From assembly GCA_046345315.1 (NCBI GenBank), contig JBKDKA010000022.1, positions 10,310 to 74,309 on the forward strand: DNA of 64,000 nucleotides, written 5' to 3'. The DNA is from F1-80-MAGs062 sp046345315 (GTDB taxonomy: Bacteria; Planctomycetota; Planctomycetia; Planctomycetales; Planctomycetaceae). The notes below the pieces were generated by a model, which saw only the letters and a program-made list of their open reading frames with translations, was not told the origin of the DNA and did not search any database. Each line of letters begins with the position of its first letter. Within the stretch, counting starts at the first letter, position 1. A program made the translations under genes and the position numbers. Shown one piece after another: positions 45,144 through 54,186 of this stretch.

Positions 45144-47975
45144 TTATCTGCGTCGAAACAGAAACCCGCCGATCGCGAGAATCAGAAAACCGGCAGCGGC
45201 GCTGATCCACGGCCCTGCTTCAAACGTTCCCAGTTTCGGCAGAGACACCATCTGATGCAGCATCAGCGTGACTCCAACCGCCGCGATTGCGGGGATGCTC
45301 ATTTTCCAGCCGGAGATTGCGGCTGATAGCACTACGAACAAACCGATCACTCCCGGAGCGAAACTGTTGAAATAAGATCCGATCACCGGGAGTGACAGCG
45401 GCTTTGTCACCTTCTGGTCGCCGATTCGGTTCTGAAGAGCAGCCAGATCCGGCTTCCCTTCGGAACTCTTGATTTCCTTCGCGACTTCAACAGCCTGCTG
45501 GAGTTTCTCTGACGTCAGCAGGTCGTTTTCTCTCGCCCACAGTCCGCACAGAACGAGCAGCGATGCTCCCAGAAGAAATCGAAACATCGCACCCGGTAGC
45601 AGCCACGCCAGTCCGTTGCGCATCCGAAACCCGCCGGACTGCACCTTTCCGGTTCTCGCCTGTGCGAGCATGTTGCGTATGCGTTCACGGTGAGCGACCG
45701 CCTGCTGACTTCCGGCGTCGAGCGAAAAGTCAGCCATGGAGCGGCGGATTTCGGTGGCCGTTCCGACCATCGTTGCCGCGAGTTCGGACGCCTGACGACG
45801 TGCATCGGCGTCGCTCAAGCCTCTGGACTTCAGGCGTTGTCGCTCAAGTTTCTCAAGCATCCGCTCATCATGACGCTGCTTCTGCTGTTCGATCTGCACA
45901 TCCAGACGATCGGCCACGATGTCTCTCATTCGGCCGCTCTGGTTTTTCCCTTCCAGTCGCTTGTACTCCTGCATCAGCTTTCGCTGACGCCGCATGTCGT
46001 TGTAACCAAACAGGGTAGAATAAACTTCTTCCCAGTTGCGTCCGGATTTGTCAAACACAAACAACTGAACTGCTGTTTCTGACATCCCTGAAAGCCGAAG
46101 TTCTTTCAGAAGTGATTCCACTGAGCTCACGAAAGGTTCACGCTGAGCTCGCAGTGGTTTCTCAACGATCACATAGTAAAGGATCCCCAGACCAGCCGCG
46201 TAGAAGATCGCCAGTACGAAGTATCCCATCATTCCGAACAGGAACGCGAGTGCCAGCAGCAGAATGCTTCCGGCGGTCCACTGGACCCAGTCTTTCCAGG
46301 AGGCCCCGAAGAAAAGGCTTCGAAGCCGATCCGCCACGGGACTGCTGCCGTGCAGCGTTCCCGAGATCAGCGTGGCAAACAGTGGAGCTGCAGCGGCGCC
46401 CAGAAGTACCGATACCATCAGTTTCCAGGAGATCCAGAACGTGATCACCGTCAACAGCAGCGAGACACCGATGAGCACCATCGGCGCGATCGACTGGAGC
46501 TTCGCGGCCGGGACGTTCAGAAATCCCTGAACCGCCTTCTGCAGCGACTCAGCACGTTCAACGGAGTTGCGGCGATCATTTCCGCTTCCCTGTTCCAGGC
46601 ACCGTTCAAGATCCTGAATCACGTCTCCGAGATTCTGATAGCGTTCCTCCGGTTTTTTCTCGGTCATCTTTCGGAGAATTCGACCGACTTCCTCCGGCAC
46701 GTCGGCCGCGAGCGCACCCTGACGGACGACCGGCTTCGTTCGATGCTGCGTGATCACCTCGACGGCGCTTCCCGCAGTGAACGGCGGCTTCCCTGTGAGC
46801 AGCGCGAAGAACGTGCACCCCAGCGAATAGATGTCGGCTCGATGGTCGACCTGCGCCGCATCGTCAGCCTGTTCGGGGGACATATAGGCAGGAGTGCCCA
46901 TGGCCGAACCAATGCCGGTGACTTTGGAATTGGCAGAGGCTCTCATAACGCTGCGATCTTCATCGCCATCCGCGTCATCTTCAAAAGGCGTTGATGTCTT
47001 CACAAGTCCCAGATCGGCGACCTTCACCAGCCCGTCATCACTGAGCATCAGATTTGCAGGTTTGACATCCCGATGAACCATGCCGTTATCATGAGCATAA
47101 CGCAGACCGCGAGCGGCCTGCAGGATACAGGTGATGGCTTCGCGAGTCGGAAGTCGGCCTTTCTGGCGAATGATGTCTTCCAGTGACTGCCCACGGATGA
47201 GCTCCATGCTGAAAAAGTTGGTTCCCTGATCTTCCCCGAGATCATAGATCTGAACCACATTGTGGTGAGTCAGCTGTGCGGCAGCGTAGGCTTCCCGGAT
47301 GAACCTTGCGATCACGCGTGGGTTCTCGGCCCAGTGAGCCTGAATTGTCTTCAAGGCGACGTTTCGTGCGAGTGACAGCTGGCGAGCCAGATAGACCGCA
47401 CCCATGCCACCGCGACCCAGTTCAGACAGTATTCGATAACCACCAAGCACTCGCGACGAACCGGCCTCGGACTCCGACGGCGCAGAGGAACTTCGAGATT
47501 TACCCGCCTGACGAGGCTGAGTATGTTCAGAATTGCCGGCCGTTTCCTGCCGCTTGTTTGTATTCTGTTCCGGAGGTGAACTTCTTCGCGTGCTGGCGGC
47601 TCGCGTGTCGACCTCCGACGGATTCCCCGGTGATGAGACATCAGCGCCGATGGATGTCGCCGCCATTGTTTCCGCATATGCCGACTGATCATCACTCGAA
47701 ACCGCCCCGGTCGCAGAGTTGCCTGGCTTCGCTGGATTCGGGGCATTCAGTGGTTTCTTCGGAGCTGGCTGAGCAGTCACATCAGGCTTTTCTGATGACG
47801 CCTTCTGTCCGGTTTCATCGATTGAACGAACTCGAATCCGAGGCGGATCGTCCTCGGAAATCTGCAGCGCAAAAGGTGCCTGACACTCACGGCAGTTCAG
47901 TTTGAAACGCCCGGCCTTGACGGTTTTCAACGTCATACTGCCGCCACAGGAAGGACAAGCGATCTTCAGTGCCAT
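45144..47975 (-). CDS. Membrane Ser/Thr protein kinase with N-terminal zinc ribbon
   Basis: From ATG 47975 the protein has 943 residues. An MJ0042-type zinc ribbon opens it (Cys7, Cys10, Cys28, Cys31: IACPSCGG ... NCRECQAP). A Pro/Ser/Thr-rich linker (about 40-175) leads to the PknB-type kinase domain: ELGRGGMGAVYLARQLS (Gly loop), VALKTI (catalytic Lys about 209), GMVHRDVKPANLML (HRD), and VADLGLVKTS (DLG in place of DFG). Its activation loop has an acidic insertion before GTPAYMSPEQADD. After the kinase come membrane helices (about 520-600), a cytoplasmic helical region, and more helices near the C-terminus. Eukaryote-like signalling is inferred; the sensor part is unknown. Confidence 0.92.
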   Translation of the reverse strand: MALKIACPSCGGSMTLKTVKAGRFKLNCRECQAPFALQISEDDPPRIRVRSIDETGQKASSEKPDVTAQPAPKKPLNAPNPAKPGNSATGAVSSDDQSAYAETMAATSIGADVSSPGNPSEVDTRAASTRRSSPPEQNTNKRQETAGNSEHTQPRQAGKSRSSSAPSESEAGSSRVLGGYRILSELGRGGMGAVYLARQLSLARNVALKTIQAHWAENPRVIARFIREAYAAAQLTHHNVVQIYDLGEDQGTNFFSMELIRGQSLEDIIRQKGRLPTREAITCILQAARGLRYAHDNGMVHRDVKPANLMLSDDGLVKVADLGLVKTSTPFEDDADGDEDRSVMRASANSKVTGIGSAMGTPAYMSPEQADDAAQVDHRADIYSLGCTFFALLTGKPPFTAGSAVEVITQHRTKPVVRQGALAADVPEEVGRILRKMTEKKPEERYQNLGDVIQDLERCLEQGSGNDRRNSVERAESLQKAVQGFLNVPAAKLQSIAPMVLIGVSLLLTVITFWISWKLMVSVLLGAAAAPLFATLISGTLHGSSPVADRLRSLFFGASWKDWVQWTAGSILLLALAFLFGMMGYFVLAIFYAAGLGILYYVIVEKPLRAQREPFVSSVESLLKELRLSGMSETAVQLFVFDKSGRNWEEVYSTLFGYNDMRRQRKLMQEYKRLEGKNQSGRMRDIVADRLDVQIEQQKQRHDERMLEKLERQRLKSRGLSDADARRQASELAATMVGTATEIRRSMADFSLDAGSQQAVAHRERIRNMLAQARTGKVQSGGFRMRNGLAWLLPGAMFRFLLGASLLVLCGLWARENDLLTSEKLQQAVEVAKEIKSSEGKPDLAALQNRIGDQKVTKPLSLPVIGSYFNSFAPGVIGLFVVLSAAISGWKMSIPAIAAVGVTLMLHQMVSLPKLGTFEAGPWISAAAGFLILAIGGFLFRRR

Positions 47976-48014
47976 CAGACAGACCATTCACTGTCAGGAA
48001 CTACAGGTGGTTTC

Positions 48015-48117
48015 TAAACCGGGACTGGCTCCCGACGAACGCAGTGTTTGCCTGAAAAATCTGCAACTGGATTGCCTGAAAAATTGACAATCGAAAGAGT
48101 GCCTGTCCCGGTTTTCA
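48015..48117. repeat. Dispersed palindrome, AAACCGGGACTGGCTCCC family
   Basis: TAAACCGGGACTGGCTCCCG (48015-48034) pairs with GTGCCTGTCCCGGTTTTC (48100-48117) across about 65 bases. It lies between the start of the kinase gene and the stop of the VOC gene. Confidence 0.7.
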
Positions 48118-48125
48118 AATGCGAT

Positions 48126-48542
48126 CTACACCGTGACACCGCGCCACTCGTTCTGATCGGCCGTCACATCAATCACATTCCCATCCGGATCGAGCACCTT
48201 GAATGACCGCTCCGGGGGAGTATTCGGATTCACGTCCGTACGATCCTTGACGTCGTCTTTGGAGATTCGGGCTCCCCACTTTTGGCAGCGAGTCCAGCAT
48301 TCCTCGATTTCGTCCACGATGACGCCAAAGTGAATGTACTCAGTCCCTTCTTCGAATGCAGCTGATCGGGACGGACCGGAATACTGAAGAAGCGTAATAT
48401 TATTGACACCGTCGCTCAGATCCAGGCTGTCGCCCTGAGGACGCCATCCGACAAAATGAAATCCAAAGACCTTTTCGTAAAAGTCCCGAGACCGTTCAAG
48501 ATTCTGGCACCGCATGGCCAGATGCCGCAGCTTGACCATCAC
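48126..48542 (-). CDS. VOC (glyoxalase/bleomycin resistance) family protein
   Basis: The 138-residue protein has one beta-alpha-beta-beta-beta vicinal-oxygen-chelate module: VKLRHLAMRCQNLERSRDFYEKVFGFHFVGW at the start, then LDLSDGVNNITLLQYS, FGVIVDEIEECWTRC and VLDPDGNVIDVT. His (HLAMRC) and Glu/Asp positions are compatible with metal binding. Members range from glyoxalase I to dioxygenases and antibiotic-binding proteins, so the substrate is not predicted. ATG 48542 or 48539 may start it. The gene ends next to a palindromic repeat (48015-48117) and the kinase gene, both on the minus strand. Confidence 0.88.
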   Translation of the reverse strand: MMVKLRHLAMRCQNLERSRDFYEKVFGFHFVGWRPQGDSLDLSDGVNNITLLQYSGPSRSAAFEEGTEYIHFGVIVDEIEECWTRCQKWGARISKDDVKDRTDVNPNTPPERSFKVLDPDGNVIDVTADQNEWRGVTV

Positions 48543-48613
48543 ATCATCCTCTCAGCAGCCTGCACCTGTATTCGAGCGGGTGGGGGCGAGCCCACCGATG
48601 CGTCAGACCGAAA

Positions 48614-48640
48614 TCACCGGACGGCTTTCGCCGTTCCGCT
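48614..48640. repeat. Single arm of the AGCGGAACGGCGCAAGCCGT palindrome family
   Basis: The arm TCACCGGACGGCTTTCGCCG (48614-48640) matches the right arm of the pair at 32500-32526. A GC-rich hairpin GGTGGGGGCGAGCCCACC just upstream (near 48580) takes the place of the left arm. Confidence 0.6.
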
Positions 48641-48674
48641 CCCAAAAACATTCGCAGCGTTTTCCATTCGGGCA

Positions 48675-51600
48675 TTACTTCAGTGATGAAAGATACGACA
48701 GAAGGTCCGCAGCCTGCTGCGCGGTAAAGTCTTTCAGCAGACGATCCGGCATGAGCGATTTCGTCTGCGGGATCAGCTCTTCCACTTCCGCAGCCGGAAT
48801 TCGAACCTGCTGAGTCTCCGATCCCTGAAGGACGTTCATCACCACCTGATCAGCCGTTTTTTCGACAAGAATCCCGTTATACTGCTTACCATCAGTCGCC
48901 AGCAGAGTGTGCGGTATGTACTTCGGATCGATGCGGCGAGATGGTTCCGCAAGCGAATCCAGAATCTCCTCGGGCTTGAGCTTCTTTCCAATCTCCGTCA
49001 GCTCAGGACCCAGCAGGCCGCCTTCCTGACGGACACGATGGCAGTTGCGACACTGCGATCCGTTTCCAAGGAACAGCAGACGTCCACGTTCCGGATCACC
49101 TGTCATTTCCAGAACCGGATGAGGATCAAACTGGTCACCCAGTCTCTGAATTCTCTTCTCTTCCGGTACGAACCGTTCAAAGAGATCCCGGATGTTCGAA
49201 TTGGAGTGGGCCATTGCCGCTTCGATCACAGGTTTCCCCCATGCCGAAGCTTCGGTCTGCTGACCGAGAGCATACGAAGCCATGAACGCCTGACGCGGAT
49301 TGTTCAGCAGTTCAGCGGCGAGGGGCACCCGAGCTTCGCTCGCCGCTGAGCCAATCTCCGTCAGTTTCCTCATGACCTGCTCGTATTCCGCTGCCGTGTT
49401 CTTTGCGTTCTCGGATGTGATGCGGCGACTTTCTTCGAGCAGCTCAGCGTTCTTCTTTTCCTGCTCCGCCTTCTGTTTTTCCTGTTCTGCTTTCAGTCTC
49501 TCCTGCTCTGCTTTTTCTGCCTCGGCTGCATCAGGATCCTTCTTTTCCGCTTCGCCTTCCTTTTTCGCCGCGTCTGCCTTCGCCGCTTCTGCCTTGGCTG
49601 CTTCTGCCTTCGCTGCTTCCGCCTTCGCTGCTTCCGCCTTTGCGGTCTCTGCTGCTTCCGCTGCAGCGGCCGCAACTGCAGATGCCGGGAGCACCGGAGG
49701 CAGCTGAGAGATCCAGTCATGAATCAGAGCGAGACCTTTGCCGTCATGCTGACGGGAACTCACGTGCGGCATTCGTCCACGCCCAAGCTTCGAGAGGCGA
49801 TAAAACAGCACTGAACCAAACGGATCTCCCGGTCGAATCAGTCGAGCGTCCGGCAGATCGAAGGCACCGTGCAGAGGACGTTCATCGACCAGTTTCGTAT
49901 CCTTGAGTTCCTGAGAGAACTTCACTTCCAGTTTGGCGTTTCCACCACCATCGGCCACGTGACAGACCGAACAGTTCACCTGCAGCCACGCACGAGCCTT
50001 TGTATTCAGATCACCGCTGTCGCTGTAGGGATTCGGGAAGACATCGTAATCCGTCGGTTTCTTCTCCATGGCCTTCGAAAAGATGCCGATGTGATTCCAG
50101 GTACGAAGCTGCTCGTCCGTCACCGCGCCATACGCATGAGACCGATTCATCTGCGCTGTACTCAGCCCCAGCACGAAGCCTGCCGCTCTTGAATGACACG
50201 CCATGCATTCATCCCGGCTCGGAATTCGCCATGTCTGCTGTTTTCTCTGACCGGGTGAAGACGAATCTGCAACGTTCAGTTTCAGATCCAGTCCACGAGC
50301 ATTGACGAGCTCCGCATCGGTCTGCTCATCGTTCCAGAGATACGAATAGCCAAGCCAGTGGCTTTGCTGACGCACCAGAATGCGTGTCTCAATCCGCCTC
50401 GCTGATTCTGACATCGCTCCCGGCTGATCAGGATGCTCCAGATCGAAGGAGATGGTTTCCATGAGCACCGTGCCGTCCTGAAAACTCCAGGGGCTCAGTG
50501 ATTTCGAGTCCTCAACAAAATCCACCTTCAGGTCATTCGGGACTCCGACGTATCGAACCTTCGTTCCACCATCGACCCATTGCGGTGCGTTCACGGAATA
50601 AGGAATCAGGCCATCAGCGACCTGATGTTCTTTCACTGAAGAAAAAAGTCCCGTCTCGGTCAGCTTTCGTGGGAAAGGAGCTGTTGCCACCTGTTTTGGT
50701 GCACGTTCCAGGGTGTAAAGCTCCCCCGTTGGATGGTCGACCAGATAGATCTCGCCGTTATCACGACCGACGCCGAAGCTTGCGATTCGCAGCGACGAAT
50801 CTGCGAGCTCACTCTGCCATGTGACACGCTGTCCGTCATAACGAAGAGCCCAGACCTGACCGTATTCGTAGTCACCGTAGAAGTATGCCCCCTGAAGCTC
50901 CGGAAACTTCGAACCGTGGTAAACATAGCCTCCAGTGATGGACCGACATTCCGTATGATGATGTTCAATCACGGGCGGAATGATCGGCCCGGGACCAATG
51001 GGCTTCTCAGGATGAAACGGATGATTCCCTTCCTGAACGCTCCATCCGTAGTTCTCGCCCTTTCGAACGACGCGGATCATTTCCCAGAGATCCTGACCGA
51101 CGTCACCGACCCACAGATCACCGTTCTTCTGATCGAAGCTCATTCGCCACGGGTTTCGGAAACCAAAGGCCCAGATCTCCGGACACGCATCAGGCGTATT
51201 GACAAATGGGTTGTCGGCAGGAATTCCGTAAGCCTTCCCCGGCGGTGGATTCTCCACATCGATTCTCATCATCACGGAGTACAGGTCATTCACACCCTGC
51301 CCGGTGGCTTTCGGATCTGACCCTGATGTGGTGTCCCCGGTGCAGATATACAGATAGCCATCCGGTCCGATGATGGCCTCACCGCCGTTGTGACCTCCAG
51401 CGAGCCATTCCACGATGATCTCTTCGGATTCCTTTGTGGACTTTCGAGGATGTTCCAGGCTGGCGCGATACCGTGAGACTCGACTTGTCTTGTCCTTTTC
51501 TGGACGCTTGTCTTCCGGGTCCGTCGGGCTGAAGACAAAAATCTGACCATTGTTTTCGTAATTGGGATGAAACGAAAACGCGTAGATCTGTCGTTTCGTA

Positions 51601-51944
51601 TCGAGAAACAGCTCTCTGGAAGCATCATCCGGAGTCTTCTCCGTAAACGCGTAGATTTTTCCGGACAGCTCCGCCACGAGAAATCGGTCCGTCCCGGGTT
51701 CCTGTGCGATAAATACCGGGCTATCGAATTTCACTTTCGGAAATGCACGCTGCACCGTGTAATCCGGCGGCGGCTCCGGCGTGCCAACGACACGAGATGT
51801 CGTCCAGGGCACACGTTTTTCGATTCCGAAGGGGGTCTGTGGTTCCTCTGACGGTGCCTTCTGTTCCTCAGCTTTGCCGCAGCTTGGAGCTGTCAGAATT
51901 GCGGTGTACAGGAGACACGTCATCACGAAACGAAACAACTGCAT
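48675..51944 (-). CDS. Exported glucose/sorbosone dehydrogenase-like propeller fused to cytochrome c domains
   Basis: The 1089-residue protein has a signal peptide (SCGKAEEQ region; LTAPSC is a weak lipobox). Residues about 55-420 are a PQQ-type glucose/sorbosone dehydrogenase propeller, with NNGQIFVF-like blades, GGHNGGEAIIGPDGYLYICT, FRNPWRMSFDQKNGDLWVGD and GENYGWSVQEGNHPF. A middle region carries CMACH and CSVCH heme motifs. A coiled, Ala/Lys/Glu-rich segment of tandem AEAAK repeats (about residues 758-840, nucleotides about 49430-49680) follows. A C-terminal planctomycete cytochrome c domain (GNGSQCRNCHRVRQEGG, TLLATDGKQYNGILVEKTAD) comes last. Sugar oxidation with electron transfer through three hemes is inferred. 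Confidence 0.88.
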   Translation of the reverse strand: MQLFRFVMTCLLYTAILTAPSCGKAEEQKAPSEEPQTPFGIEKRVPWTTSRVVGTPEPPPDYTVQRAFPKVKFDSPVFIAQEPGTDRFLVAELSGKIYAFTEKTPDDASRELFLDTKRQIYAFSFHPNYENNGQIFVFSPTDPEDKRPEKDKTSRVSRYRASLEHPRKSTKESEEIIVEWLAGGHNGGEAIIGPDGYLYICTGDTTSGSDPKATGQGVNDLYSVMMRIDVENPPPGKAYGIPADNPFVNTPDACPEIWAFGFRNPWRMSFDQKNGDLWVGDVGQDLWEMIRVVRKGENYGWSVQEGNHPFHPEKPIGPGPIIPPVIEHHHTECRSITGGYVYHGSKFPELQGAYFYGDYEYGQVWALRYDGQRVTWQSELADSSLRIASFGVGRDNGEIYLVDHPTGELYTLERAPKQVATAPFPRKLTETGLFSSVKEHQVADGLIPYSVNAPQWVDGGTKVRYVGVPNDLKVDFVEDSKSLSPWSFQDGTVLMETISFDLEHPDQPGAMSESARRIETRILVRQQSHWLGYSYLWNDEQTDAELVNARGLDLKLNVADSSSPGQRKQQTWRIPSRDECMACHSRAAGFVLGLSTAQMNRSHAYGAVTDEQLRTWNHIGIFSKAMEKKPTDYDVFPNPYSDSGDLNTKARAWLQVNCSVCHVADGGGNAKLEVKFSQELKDTKLVDERPLHGAFDLPDARLIRPGDPFGSVLFYRLSKLGRGRMPHVSSRQHDGKGLALIHDWISQLPPVLPASAVAAAAAEAAETAKAEAAKAEAAKAEAAKAEAAKADAAKKEGEAEKKDPDAAEAEKAEQERLKAEQEKQKAEQEKKNAELLEESRRITSENAKNTAAEYEQVMRKLTEIGSAASEARVPLAAELLNNPRQAFMASYALGQQTEASAWGKPVIEAAMAHSNSNIRDLFERFVPEEKRIQRLGDQFDPHPVLEMTGDPERGRLLFLGNGSQCRNCHRVRQEGGLLGPELTEIGKKLKPEEILDSLAEPSRRIDPKYIPHTLLATDGKQYNGILVEKTADQVVMNVLQGSETQQVRIPAAEVEELIPQTKSLMPDRLLKDFTAQQAADLLSYLSSLK

Positions 51945-52424
51945 TCCAGAATCCCCAGTTCAATCTATCTGCCGAAAAAGTTCCTCACCGAACTTTTTCG
52001 AGGTTCCGAACGACCTGTTTTATTGGCATTCACAGAGCGGAATCTTCCCAGTTTAGTCCCCGATTCCCTCAGGGTCCACTGAATTGATGGCTCACAACAA
52101 TGCATCGCAGATGTCGTTTTTCGCGAGATTGTCAGGGTCTCCGTGACCGGAAAAGACTACTTCCCCTGAAAACGCGATCGCGAGTAAAATAGTGCTTTGT
52201 CAGTCATGGAATGATGAAAGACGACGAGTGATTCTTGTGTGCCACTGGCTGTGCCAGTGCTGTTTGGCTGGAAAACACTGGCATAGCCAGTGGCACACAT
52301 CATTCGAACTTTGACAGAGCACTCCAGGTGTTGAAAGCACCTCTACGCACGCCCGGACATCGATGCTGCGATCTGATCCGCAGGAACGGCGACGGAGTTC
52401 ACTCATGATCAGGAGAATGGATGC
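51945..52424. other. Intergenic region between divergent genes
   Basis: These 480 bases hold the MITE-like copy G (52192-52322), the most complete member of its family here. The rest (51945-52190) shows no gene, RNA or clear promoter by eye. Confidence 0.5.
52192..52322. repeat. MITE-like palindromic element, copy G (best preserved ends)
   Basis: The hairpin arms are at 52237-52259 and 52276-52298. The outer ends GTGCTTTGTCAGTCATGG (from 52192) and TTTGACAGAGCAC (to 52322) form a terminal inverted repeat, GTGCTyTGTCA. No obvious target-site duplication was seen. About 131 bp, no coding capacity. Confidence 0.85.
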
Positions 52425-53933
52425 ATGGCCGACCGAAAACTGACACTGACGGTAATACTGACTCTGATCGGTCTGACCCTCTTGATTTCGGACTCTGCGC
52501 TGAAAGCATGTCCATTCTGTCTTGCGCCACCGAATACGCTCGCCGTTCAGATCGATGAAGCGGATGTCATTCTGGTCGGCGAAATGGTCGGAAGAAGACT
52601 TTACGAGCGACAGATTCAGGTCGACGTCAATGCCACGACGCAGTTCCGTATTGTCAGAACGATCAAAGCTCCCGGAATGAGCCTGAACTCGGGTTCTCAA
52701 TCGCGGCCGGCGCCGATGTTTCTTCGTCCAGGGCAGATCGTCACAATTCCCGGCTACAATGACTCCACGCCGGGGGAACTCTGCCTTTTGATGGGGCGAT
52801 TCACGGACACGGGGTCCGGAGAAAAGTCTCAAACCTATGATCTCGCGGAATCTGAGGACACCGGTACCGACGTCGACAATGGTGTGCAACAAGCTTCTGC
52901 ATCATCAGACAGTCCTGAGTCGTCGAGCGGAATTGTGAAATCGGGCGGTATTCAGACAGCAGAATTCGAAGTGGACGCAGCTTCGGCAGATGCTGCATCG
53001 GAGGCTTCAAGTGGCTCATCTTCGGAAAACAGATCGGCTTATCGTGTGTCGCTTGTTTCACTGGTCGTGCCGGAACTCCTGGAATGGGATTCTCCGACAC
53101 CCGTCACTCCCGAACGGCTCGAATACATTCTTGGTGCTCCCGCAGCGTCAGTTCCGAAATCACTTCGTCTGCCATATTACATCAACTGGCTGGAATCGCC
53201 TGACGAACAGATCGCTGCAGATGCCTGGGCGGAGTTTGCCGGAGCGCCTTACGAAGACGTGATCTCTGTGACTCGCCTGTACCCGCGGGAAAAGCTTCGA
53301 CAATGGGTCGCGAACCCGGAAACCAATCCGGAACGACTGGGGCTCTTCGGAATGATGCTGGGGCTTTGCGGTGAAAGCGACGATGCGGCTTTGATGCAGA
53401 AACTGATCGGCGAGCCTCGCTCATCCAAAGACTTCCGCTACGGCATTGAAGGAGTCATGGGCGGATATCTACTTCTCACGGGAGAATCCGGACTCCGATA
53501 TCTTGAAGATTCGCGTCTCAAGGTGCCGGGTGTCGCTGCGGAAGAGCTCTTCGCAGTTGTAAGTGCAATTCAGTACATCTGGAGCTACGAAAGCACTCGG
53601 ATCGATCGCAGCCGTCTCAGAGAGTCTCTGCATGGACTGCTGCATCATCCTGACATGCAGGAAATTGTCATCACAGATCTAGCTCGCTGGAAAGACTGGC
53701 CGACCGCACCAAAACTCATGCAGATGTTCGAGTCAGAAGTGATGGATGATCGCGGCCAGAAAGCTGTGGTCCAGTTTGCAATTGCTCTGACCCGCGATGC
53801 CGCAAAAAACAAAGGCCCGGATGCTCCAACCAGCGAACAGCTGCAGCAGTCACGCGACTTTCTGGCGATGGTCGAGCAGAAGCACCCACAGCTTCTGCGA
53901 CACGCAGCGCGAGACTTCGGACCACCGCAGTGA
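52425..53933 (+). CDS. Exported protein of unknown function (conserved N-terminal CPFC motif)
   Basis: The 502-residue protein has a signal peptide with a hydrophobic core (about 8-24) followed directly by ACPFCLAPPNTLAVQIDEAD, a CxxC right after the expected cleavage region. A small beta domain follows (about 40-130: ADVILVGEMVGRRL, FRPGQIVTIPGY-like), then an acidic Ser/Thr-rich linker (about 140-200) and a mostly alpha-helical C-terminal half (about 240-490). I do not recognise a family by name. The stop codon TGA (53931-53933) is the first triplet of a heptamer tandem array, so the last codon context is repeat DNA. The gene start is ATG 52425 (a GGAGAATGGATG context; AGGAGA lies just upstream). 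Confidence 0.7.
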   Translation: MADRKLTLTVILTLIGLTLLISDSALKACPFCLAPPNTLAVQIDEADVILVGEMVGRRLYERQIQVDVNATTQFRIVRTIKAPGMSLNSGSQSRPAPMFLRPGQIVTIPGYNDSTPGELCLLMGRFTDTGSGEKSQTYDLAESEDTGTDVDNGVQQASASSDSPESSSGIVKSGGIQTAEFEVDAASADAASEASSGSSSENRSAYRVSLVSLVVPELLEWDSPTPVTPERLEYILGAPAASVPKSLRLPYYINWLESPDEQIAADAWAEFAGAPYEDVISVTRLYPREKLRQWVANPETNPERLGLFGMMLGLCGESDDAALMQKLIGEPRSSKDFRYGIEGVMGGYLLLTGESGLRYLEDSRLKVPGVAAEELFAVVSAIQYIWSYESTRIDRSRLRESLHGLLHHPDMQEIVITDLARWKDWPTAPKLMQMFESEVMDDRGQKAVVQFAIALTRDAAKNKGPDAPTSEQLQQSRDFLAMVEQKHPQLLRHAARDFGPPQ

Positions 53934-53998
53934 GGATTGAGGATTGAGGATTGAGGATTGAGGTGACAGGTGACAGGTGACAGGTGACAGGTGACAGG
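53931..53998. repeat. Two adjoining heptamer tandem arrays, TGAGGAT then TGACAGG
   Basis: TGAGGAT repeats 4.7 times (53931-53963), directly followed in the same 7-base register by five TGACAGG copies (53964-53998). The first three bases are the stop codon of the upstream gene. In the minus direction the array translates as a repeating Pro/Ser/Thr/His pattern, which gives a misleading open frame. Confidence 0.95.
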
Positions 53999-54186
53999 TG
54001 AATTCGAACGGGGGACTGGCTCCCGGTGATGTGAAACGGTTTCACTTCCCGGTAGTTCCGATTGATGACAGAGCGATCTGGCGGGCTTTTGAAAATCGTT
54101 TCTGCAGAGACGTCAGGTCGAATGCGTTCACGGTGCTCGAATCGGCGTTGGTGGTGGCACGATCAGCGTTGCCAATTCGGTGGAAA

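Noticed and set aside
53931..53998. Possible CRISPR or direct-repeat leader
   Set aside because: The period is 7 bases with no spacers.
53716..54045. 109-codon open frame on the minus strand
   Set aside because: Its repetitive sequence is the translation of the heptamer array, and the rest is antisense to the secreted-protein gene.
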